Positions 6,879 to 12,073 of a DNA stretch of 12,073 nucleotides are shown in pieces (the first letter of the stretch is position 1; each line of letters starts with the position of its first letter). The position numbers were made by a program, and so were the translations under genes. The DNA is from an uncultured Bacteroidales bacterium (GTDB lineage Bacteria; Bacteroidota; Bacteroidia; Bacteroidales; UBA932). The stretch is taken from positions 1-12,073 of the forward strand of contig CAMEBJ010000019.1 of assembly GCA_945912085.1 (NCBI GenBank), given 5' to 3'. The notes under the pieces were generated by a model. That model was not told the DNA's origin and did no database searches. It worked only from the letters and a program-made list of their open reading frames with translations.

Positions 6879-8969
6879 TTATTCAACCAGGCCGAGTTTA
6901 ACCATAAGGGCCTCAGGCTGAGGGTCGCGCCCCCTGAAATTGCGGTAAAGGACTGCCGGGTCCTCGCTGTCACCCCTCTCGAGGATGTTCCTGCGGAAAG
7001 AATCGGCCACTTCCTTGTTGAATATACCCTTTTCCTTGAACAGGGAGAATGCGTCAGCCTCCAGAACCTCAGCCCATTTGTAGGAATAGTAACCTGCTGA
7101 ATATCCACCTGAGAAAATGTGACCGAAAGAAGGTGAAACTGCACATTCCGGAACATCCGGCATAACAGAGTAAGGCTTCAGGGCAGCCTTTTCAAACTCG
7201 ATGGTACCTGCCTGCGGCATTTCCTTCAAAGTGTACCAGGCCATGTCAAGAACGCCGAAGTGAAGCTGTCTCACCTGTGAATATCCCGAAAGGAAATTCT
7301 GAGAGGCCACAATCTTCTTCACAAGTTCGTCGGGAATGACCTCACCCGTGCGGTAATCCCTTGCAAAAGAATCGAGATACTCCGGCTCAAATCCCCAGTT
7401 CTCCATAATCTGAGACGGCAATTCCACGAAATCCCTTGCCACATTCGTTCCGGTGAGTGACTCGTAACGTCCCTTGGCAAGCATTCCGTGCAGTGCGTGA
7501 CCGAACTCGTGCAGGAAAGTGGTGAATTCGCTGTGGGTTATCAAGGAAGGATCCGTCTCGGTCGGCTTCGTGAAATTCGTCACGATGCTGATGAAAGGAC
7601 GGTACTCCACACCGTTCTCGATTCTCTGTCCCCTGAACTCAGTCATCCAGGCTCCCCCTCTTTTGGTCTGGCGAGGGAAGAAGTCCGCATAGAACAGGGC
7701 AAGATGCTCCCCATTCTCATCCTTGACATCATAGACCTTCACATCCTTGTGATAGACAGGAATGTCAGTCCTTTCCTCAAATGAAATCCCGTACAGCCTT
7801 CCTGCAAGTCCGAACACGGCATCAATGCAGTTCTCCAGTTTGAAATAAGGTTTCAGCTGTTCCTCATTCAGGGCATATTCAGCCTGTTTGTATTTCTCTG
7901 ACCAAAAACTGAAATCCCAAGGCATCAGGACATCCCCTTCAAAGCCGTTCCTCACCGCATAGTCCAGGACTTCCTTGACTTCCTTCCTTGCGAAAGGCAG
8001 GGACTTTGTCATCAAGTTGCCCAGGAAACTTTCAACAGTGGCAGCATCCTTGGCCATCCTCTCTTCCAGGGCGTAGTCAGCGTATGTCCCGTAACCGAGA
8101 ATATTTGCAATTTTCAGACGCAGGTCCACAATCTTCTTCACAATCTCAAGATTGTCCGTCTCTCCTCCGATTCCCTTGGAATTGTAACCAAGGTACATTT
8201 TCTTGCGAAGTTCCCTGTTCTCGCTGAATTTCATAAACGGGCTGTAACTAGGATAATCCAGGGTGAAGGCCCATCCTTCCATTCCCTTCTCCTTGGCAGC
8301 AAGAGCTCCCATATCCCTTACGTACTGCGGAAGTCCTGCAAGGTCAGCCTCATCGGTCACATTCATCACGAATGCATTTGTGGATGCAAGCACATTCTTC
8401 TGGAACTGAAGAATCGTCAGGGAAAGTTCCTCGGAATACTTTGAGTAAACTTCCTTGTCCTGAGCCGAAAGATTCGCTCCGTTGCGTGCAAAAGACCTGT
8501 AGGTGTCTTCCAGCAGCCTTTTCTGGTCCGTCTCAAGATTGAGTTCTTCCTTCACGGCATAGACTGCCTTGACCCTCTCGAAAAGTTTCTCGTTCAGGGA
8601 AACGTAGAGTGAATACTCCGTCATAAGAGGAGAGACCTCCTCTGCAACAGCCTGAAGAGCATCGTCGGCATTTGCTTCGAGAAGGTTGTAGAAAATTCCG
8701 GAAACATTGCTCAGAGTGCGTCCGCTGTAGGCCAGAGCCTCTATAGTGTTCTGGAAATCAGGGGCGTCTGTGTTTGAGACTATTCTGTCAATCTCCGATT
8801 TTGCCTCTGAAATCGCTGCCTTGAAAGCCGGCAGATAATGCTCTGTCCTGATTTTGTCGAACTGAGGCGCGCCGTATGGCAGCGTTGACTCTTCCAAAAG
8901 TGGATTTCCCATAGTACAAGAAGTAATGGCAGCAAGGACGGCTCCCGCCGCAAGAATCATTTTTTTCAT
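6879..8969 (-). CDS. dcp: M3 family zinc metallopeptidase, dipeptidyl carboxypeptidase-like lipoprotein
   Basis: The 696-residue protein has a lipoprotein signal peptide (MKKMILAAGAVLAAITSC; lipobox ITSC, lipidated C18), placing it on the periplasmic or outer-membrane side. The zinc site is intact: HEFGH at 487-491 (H487, E488, H491) inside FLHEFGHALHG, and E516 in FVELPSQ as the third ligand, 29 residues after H487 as expected for the Dcp branch of family M3. The substrate-binding loop GYSAGYYSYKWAEVLEADAF (622-641) is also present. Length agrees with Dcp (about 680 residues plus signal). Dcp enzymes release dipeptides from peptide C-termini, so a role in scavenging extracytoplasmic peptides is likely. 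A general oligopeptidase A-like specificity is possible. A -7 promoter element lies about 33 nt upstream, and a 12-bp palindrome sits 2 nt from the start codon. The DUF362 gene follows 3 nt downstream. Confidence 0.94.
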   Translation of the reverse strand: MKKMILAAGAVLAAITSCTMGNPLLEESTLPYGAPQFDKIRTEHYLPAFKAAISEAKSEIDRIVSNTDAPDFQNTIEALAYSGRTLSNVSGIFYNLLEANADDALQAVAEEVSPLMTEYSLYVSLNEKLFERVKAVYAVKEELNLETDQKRLLEDTYRSFARNGANLSAQDKEVYSKYSEELSLTILQFQKNVLASTNAFVMNVTDEADLAGLPQYVRDMGALAAKEKGMEGWAFTLDYPSYSPFMKFSENRELRKKMYLGYNSKGIGGETDNLEIVKKIVDLRLKIANILGYGTYADYALEERMAKDAATVESFLGNLMTKSLPFARKEVKEVLDYAVRNGFEGDVLMPWDFSFWSEKYKQAEYALNEEQLKPYFKLENCIDAVFGLAGRLYGISFEERTDIPVYHKDVKVYDVKDENGEHLALFYADFFPRQTKRGGAWMTEFRGQRIENGVEYRPFISIVTNFTKPTETDPSLITHSEFTTFLHEFGHALHGMLAKGRYESLTGTNVARDFVELPSQIMENWGFEPEYLDSFARDYRTGEVIPDELVKKIVASQNFLSGYSQVRQLHFGVLDMAWYTLKEMPQAGTIEFEKAALKPYSVMPDVPECAVSPSFGHIFSGGYSAGYYSYKWAEVLEADAFSLFKEKGIFNKEVADSFRRNILERGDSEDPAVLYRNFRGRDPQPEALMVKLGLVE

Positions 8970-8971
8970 TC

Positions 8972-8983
8972 GTAAATATTTAC
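8972..8983. repeat. Perfect 12-bp palindrome beside the M3 peptidase start codon
   Basis: GTAAATATTTAC is fully self-complementary and lies in the 5' leader of the M3 gene, 2 nt before its ATG and downstream of the predicted -7 element. It could be an operator half-site pair or just A/T-rich leader sequence. No second copy was seen near other genes. Confidence 0.35.
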
Positions 8984-9001
8984 ATAATTTTCAAAACCCC
9001 G

Positions 9002-9032
9002 CAAATTTACGCAAACATTCCGGATTTTCAGA
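9002..9032 (-). promoter_or_regulatory. Bacteroidota-type promoter for the M3-DUF362 unit
   Basis: On the minus strand the -7 element reads TAAATTTG (9009-9002), a perfect TAnnTTTG. It is preceded after 19 nt by TCTG (9032-9029), a 3-of-4 match to the -33 TTTG. Transcription would begin near 8995, giving a leader of about 25 nt. No Shine-Dalgarno sequence is visible, which is usual in this phylum. Confidence 0.6.
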
Positions 9033-9045
9033 ATTTTGTGGATTA

Positions 9046-9447
9046 TCAGAGAGTATTTCCGAAATCTTTCAGGGAAACAAGGGGCAATTTCCGTATTGAA
9101 ACCACTTCACTACCTATGAGTGTGAACTTTATGTCAAAACAGACATATTCATCGTGCCTGCGGATTTTGTGATAGGAGGTACAGTAACCGAAATTGAAGC
9201 CCATCCTGTTCAACTGCTCCACTCCTGCAGATGTTTCTCCCGCCTCCAGGATGCCGTTCAGGATTGAATAGTTCCTGTTCAGCATAGTCATCACACGCGC
9301 CTTTGCGAGTCTCGTCCCCCTTGTCTTCCTGTTGTGCCAGGTGTTCTTGCATCTGTCACAGCAGAATTTCCGGCCTTTCCGTCCGTAAGTGATGTCATCC
9401 CCGCATTCAAGACATCTCTTTCCTTTCTCATTCTCTCCGTACTCCAT
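9046..9447 (-). CDS. Small zinc-ribbon protein, function unknown
   Basis: This 133-residue protein has an N-terminal zinc ribbon with C12-x2-C15 and C29-x3-C33 (RCLECGDDI and KFCCDRCKNTWHN). It resembles the DUF2116-like ribbon of short Bacteroidota proteins, where the second pair is followed by an aromatic/Asn-rich turn. C30 is an extra cysteine that could substitute for C29. Residues 45-82 are predicted helical and basic at the start (TRLAKARVMTMLNRNYSIL), and residues about 83-133 look like a small beta domain (GFNFGYCTSYH, YVCFDIKFTLIG). There is no signal or membrane segment, so it is cytoplasmic. DNA or RNA binding is plausible from the ribbon and basic residues but is an inference. It is divergent from ssb and in the same direction as the M3-DUF362 pair, which has its own promoter in the 76-nt gap. 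Confidence 0.8.
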   Translation of the reverse strand: MEYGENEKGKRCLECGDDITYGRKGRKFCCDRCKNTWHNRKTRGTRLAKARVMTMLNRNYSILNGILEAGETSAGVEQLNRMGFNFGYCTSYHKIRRHDEYVCFDIKFTLIGSEVVSIRKLPLVSLKDFGNTL

Positions 9448-9762
9448 TGTTTTTTTTCAGGCAAATATGAAACCCCTCCGAATAATAGTCAAGAGGCTGA
9501 GAAAGATTTTTCCTTTTTTTAATATTTTTTCTTTTTTCGATATTTCCTAAAAAACTGCAAAACAAATTCAGGACTGTCCCGATTTCCCCAAAAAACATTA
9601 AAAAAAAGAAAAAACATAAAGATTCAGAAAAAGTTGCACTCCGGAGGCAGGATTGACGCACCATATCACGAATGTTTTGCTTTACTTTGTCCCTGTCCTG
9701 AATAGTGCGCACCGGAACGGACAGAAATCTTTTTGAGTTATTCATCAACAAAACACTGACTT
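9448..9762. other. Divergent intergenic region rich in A and T tracts
   Basis: This 315-nt stretch between the zinc-ribbon gene and ssb holds no convincing ORF or tRNA. From about 9505 to 9615 it is a series of T tracts (9507-9511, 9514-9520, 9525-9530, 9532-9537) and then A tracts (9549-9554, 9559-9562, 9590-9595, 9600-9607, 9609-9614), many spaced 8 to 11 nt apart, which suggests intrinsic curvature or UP-element-like activity. From about 9635 to 9720 composition returns to normal. This part contains CTCCGGAG (9639-9646) and a 9-nt segment GTCCTGAAT (9695-9703) complementary to ATTCAGGAC (9566-9574). A TACTTTG (9683-9689) and a TCTTTTTG (9728-9735) are imperfect -7 candidates for ssb. Confidence 0.6.
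9462..9493 (-). promoter_or_regulatory. Candidate promoter for the zinc-ribbon gene
   Basis: On the minus strand CATATTTG (9469-9462) matches TAnnTTTG at all but the first position, and CTTG (9493-9490) lies 20 nt upstream as a -33-like element. The leader would be only about 8 nt, so the call is tentative. Confidence 0.35.
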
Positions 9763-10092
9763 ATGGAACAGTTTAACAGAATCGAATTGAGGGGGAATGT
9801 CGGAAACGCAAAAATTTCAGCAGTGGGTTCCGGAAGAGTTGCAAATTTTTCCCTTGCGACAAACCATATGTACAAATCCAGAAACGGAGATGCAGTCATC
9901 GAGACGACCTGGTTCAACGTCGTTGCCTGGGAAGGAAGGGAGGTAAAGGATATCGACAAGATCAAGGTCGGAGCTACGGTTTGCCTCACGGGAAGAGTCA
10001 GGAACTACAAATATACCCCATCCGACGGAGGAGAGGAAAGACAGGGGTACGAGGTTCTGGCAACGAAACTTAGCGTGGAAGGTCAGGATTGA
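9763..10092 (+). CDS. ssb: Short single-stranded DNA-binding protein (SSB)
   Basis: The 109-residue protein is a single OB fold of the bacterial SSB family: FNRIELRGNVGNAKI (4-18), VANFSLATN (26-34), ETTWFNVVAWEG (47-58), IKVGATVCLTGRVRNYKY (67-84) and a closing YEVLATKLSVEG strand. It binds single-stranded DNA in replication, repair or recombination. It stops right after the OB fold and lacks the glycine/glutamine-rich linker and the acidic C-terminal tip that recruit partner proteins in a typical main SSB of 150-180 residues. A second full-length SSB elsewhere in the genome is therefore likely. The start follows an A-rich leader without a Shine-Dalgarno sequence. It is transcribed divergently from the zinc-ribbon gene; pflB follows 96 nt later behind its own promoter. 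Confidence 0.93.
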   Translation: MEQFNRIELRGNVGNAKISAVGSGRVANFSLATNHMYKSRNGDAVIETTWFNVVAWEGREVKDIDKIKVGATVCLTGRVRNYKYTPSDGGEERQGYEVLATKLSVEGQD

Positions 10093-10128
10093 CTTCCTGG
10101 AAACTTGTGAAAAAACCTGCCGGGGTGG

Positions 10129-10160
10129 ATTGAAAATTCCATTTTCTGGGCCTATCTTTG
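10129..10160 (+). promoter_or_regulatory. Bacteroidota-type promoter for pflB
   Basis: A perfect -7 element TATCTTTG (10153-10160) is preceded by ATTG (10129-10132) with a 20-nt spacer, fitting the -33/-7 consensus of the primary sigma factor in this phylum. Transcription would start near 10167, about 22 nt before the pflB ATG. It supports separate expression of pflB from ssb. Confidence 0.75.
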
Positions 10161-10188
10161 CGCCCGTAATCATAGCTGCGAATATATT

Positions 10189-12073
10189 ATGGGAATTTAC
10201 GGAGATTTCAAGCCTGGAGTCTGGAACGAGACTATCAATGTGTCGGATTTTGTTTACAGGAACATCACACCCTACACCGGGGATGCATCATTTCTCAAAG
10301 GAGCCTCGAAGAGAACCAGAACACTCTGGGACGAATGTCTGAAGGCAATTGAGGAAGAGAGGCAGAATGGAGGTGTCCGCGAGATTGACGCAAAAACCAT
10401 TTCAACAATAACATCCCATCCGGCAGGTTTCATTGACAGGGACAACGAGCTCATTGTCGGGCTGCAGACTGACAAACTGCTGAAAAGGGCAATCAAGCCT
10501 TTCGGAGGCTGGCACGTGGTGGAGAGAGCCTGCAATGAAAACGGGGTGGAACTTGATCCTGAAGTCAAGAAGATTTTCACCCTTTACAGAAAGACCCACA
10601 ATGACGGGGTCTTTGACGTTTACACGGAGGAAATCAGGAAATTCCGTTCTCTGGGATTCCTCACAGGCCTGCCTGACAACTATTCCAGGGGAAGAATCAT
10701 CGGAGACTACAGAAGGCTCGCCCTTTACGGGACAGACAGGCTGATTGAGGCAAAGAAAGAGGACCTGAAGGGTCTGACCGGCCCGATGACCGAAGACAGA
10801 ATCAGGCTGAGGGAGGAAGTCTCCGAGCAAATCAAGGCTCTTGCCGAGATCAGGACTCTCGGAGAATACTACGGACTTGAGCTTGGAAGACCTGCGGAGA
10901 ATGCCACGGAAGCCGTTCAATGGGTTTATATGGCATATCTGGCAGCAGTCAAGGAACAGGACGGAGCGGCAATGTCACTCGGGAATGTCTCATCATTCCT
11001 TGACATCTACATCTGCCACGACATCGAAAGGGGGCTGATTGACGAGGAATATGCTCAGGAACTCATCGACCAGTTCGTGATGAAACTCCGTATGGTAAGA
11101 CATCTCAGGATGAAATCCTACAACGACATCTTCGCGGGAGATCCTACCTGGGTGACCGAGGCAATCGGAGGCAGGTTCAATGACGGCAAAATCAAGGTGA
11201 CAAAAACCTCTTTCCGCTTTCTCCAGACCCTTTACAACCTCGGACCTGCACCGGAACCGAATATGACAGTGCTCTGGAGCAGCGATCTTCCACAGGGCTT
11301 CAAGGAATTCTGCGCCAAGGTTTCCATTGACACAAGCTCAGTCCAGTACGAGAATGACTCACTGATGAGGGAAGTCCGCGGCAATGATGACTACGGAATT
11401 GCCTGCTGCGTCTCATACCAGGCCATCGGGAAGGCGATTCAGTTCTTCGGGGCAAGGGCCAATCTTGCCAAGGCTCTCCTTCTGGCAATCAACGGAGGAC
11501 GGTGCGAGAACACTGGAACGCTGATGGTGGAAGGAATCGAGCCTCTCAAGAGTGACATTCTCGACTTTGAGGAGGTGATGGAAAATTACCGCAAGGTGCT
11601 TCACCAGGTCGCAAGGGTTTACAACGAGGCGATGAACATCATCCACTATATGCACGACAGGTACGACTACGAGAGGTCGCAGATGGCCCTGATTGACACC
11701 AATCCGTCAATCAACCTTGCCTACGGGGTGGCCGGTCTCTCGATTGCAGCAGACTCGCTTTCCGCAATTAAATTTGCAAAAGTGACTGCCGTCAGGAATG
11801 CTGACGGGCTGACCGAAGGCTTCCGCATTGAGGGAGACTATCCTTGTTTCGGGAATGACGACGACAGGGTGGACGACATTGCAACGGATGTTGTGAAGTA
11901 CTTCAGTCAGGAACTTTGCAAGCTTCCGGTTTACAAGAATGCAGAGCCGACCCTTTCCCTGCTGACAATCACATCGAACGTGATGTACGGCAAGAAAACC
12001 GGAGCCACTCCGGACGGAAGGGCAAAGGGAACCGCATTCGCTCCGGGAGCCAACCCGATGCACGGAAGGGACA
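10189..12073 (+). CDS. pflB: Pyruvate formate-lyase (formate acetyltransferase), 3' end cut by window edge
   Basis: The first 628 codons are present, of about 750. The enzyme is a glycyl-radical protein that converts pyruvate and CoA to acetyl-CoA and formate in anaerobic cytoplasm. The sequence follows Escherichia coli PflB throughout: FKPGVWNETINVSDF near the start, STITSHPAG (72-80), KIFTLYRKTHN (128-138), RGRIIGDYRRLALYG (167-181), LGPAPEPNMTVLW (351-363), KVSIDTSSVQYEND (377-390) and ANPMHGRD at the window end. The adjacent catalytic cysteines C406 and C407 (IACCVS) separate it from related glycyl-radical dehydratases, which have a single cysteine. The radical glycine near the C-terminus lies outside the window, so completeness cannot be checked. 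A strong -7 element sits about 28 nt upstream of the chosen ATG, which supports this start. An activating enzyme gene (pflA) is expected downstream, by inference. Confidence 0.97.
   Translation, partial: MGIYGDFKPGVWNETINVSDFVYRNITPYTGDASFLKGASKRTRTLWDECLKAIEEERQNGGVREIDAKTISTITSHPAGFIDRDNELIVGLQTDKLLKRAIKPFGGWHVVERACNENGVELDPEVKKIFTLYRKTHNDGVFDVYTEEIRKFRSLGFLTGLPDNYSRGRIIGDYRRLALYGTDRLIEAKKEDLKGLTGPMTEDRIRLREEVSEQIKALAEIRTLGEYYGLELGRPAENATEAVQWVYMAYLAAVKEQDGAAMSLGNVSSFLDIYICHDIERGLIDEEYAQELIDQFVMKLRMVRHLRMKSYNDIFAGDPTWVTEAIGGRFNDGKIKVTKTSFRFLQTLYNLGPAPEPNMTVLWSSDLPQGFKEFCAKVSIDTSSVQYENDSLMREVRGNDDYGIACCVSYQAIGKAIQFFGARANLAKALLLAINGGRCENTGTLMVEGIEPLKSDILDFEEVMENYRKVLHQVARVYNEAMNIIHYMHDRYDYERSQMALIDTNPSINLAYGVAGLSIAADSLSAIKFAKVTAVRNADGLTEGFRIEGDYPCFGNDDDRVDDIATDVVKYFSQELCKLPVYKNAEPTLSLLTITSNVMYGKKTGATPDGRAKGTAFAPGANPMHGRD

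Noticed and set aside
9525..9614. Near-perfect inverted repeat of T6-C-T6 (9525-9537) and A6-G-A6 (9602-9614)
   Set aside because: The arms are low-complexity homopolymer tracts 64 nt apart, so complementarity is expected from composition and is not evidence of a specific hairpin or mobile-element end.
9566..9703. Nine-nt inverted pair ATTCAGGAC (9566-9574) and GTCCTGAAT (9695-9703) as possible element ends or operator
   Set aside because: Nine matching bases over this length can arise by chance, there is no gene between the arms and no flanking target duplication.
10093..10188. Possible terminator after ssb
   Set aside because: I found no stable inverted repeat followed by a T run between the ssb stop and the pflB promoter.
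1..12073. CRISPR array, tRNA or rRNA genes, insertion sequence or phage/defence module
   Set aside because: No regularly spaced direct repeats, no cloverleaf-like intergenic sequence, no transposase or integrase motifs; nearly all the DNA is accounted for by ordinary genes.

Overview
The window looks like a chromosomal segment from an anaerobic member of the Bacteroidota, most likely the order Bacteroidales. Three things support this. The clearest promoter carries the Bacteroidota-type -33/-7 elements (TTG, about 20 nt, then TAnnTTTG). Starts lack strong Shine-Dalgarno sequences and have A/T-rich leaders. The gene content is also typical: a DUF5107/TPR protein next to a BNR-type glycosidase, a secreted carboxypeptidase-regulatory-like protein, a lipoprotein M3 peptidase, and pyruvate formate-lyase, which implies anaerobic fermentation. 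Genus cannot be told from sequence reading alone.

Layout. From 1 to 4.46 kb is a plus-strand pair with ATGA-overlapping genes: the C-terminal ~900 residues of a DUF5107 plus TPR protein, then a probable lipoprotein glycosidase of the sialidase/GH93-like propeller type with a C-terminal CBM9/DOMON-like module. A strong intrinsic terminator (4477-4513) closes this unit. A single plus-strand gene (4571-5731) follows for a secreted protein with an N-terminal CarboxypepD_reg-like domain. It converges on, and overlaps by 17 nt, a minus-strand pair: an M3 dipeptidyl carboxypeptidase-like lipoprotein (6879-8969) followed 3 nt later by a DUF362 protein with two [4Fe-4S] motifs (5715-6875). A short minus-strand zinc-ribbon protein (9046-9447) lies upstream of that pair.

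A 315-nt non-coding region with A/T tracts (9448-9762) separates the zinc-ribbon gene from a divergently transcribed short single-stranded DNA-binding protein (9763-10092). The window ends inside pflB (10189 onward), which has its own well-formed promoter and an intact Cys-Cys active site. The radical-glycine end lies beyond the window.

Functionally, the left part fits polysaccharide or oligosaccharide use, the middle fits envelope peptide processing plus an unassigned Fe-S protein, and the right part holds DNA maintenance and central fermentation genes. I see no CRISPR array, tRNA, rRNA, insertion sequence, phage module or defence island. Most of the window is ordinary; the points most worth a second look are the glycosidase pair, the truncated-looking DUF5686-like protein, the tail-less SSB and the tract-rich intergenic region.
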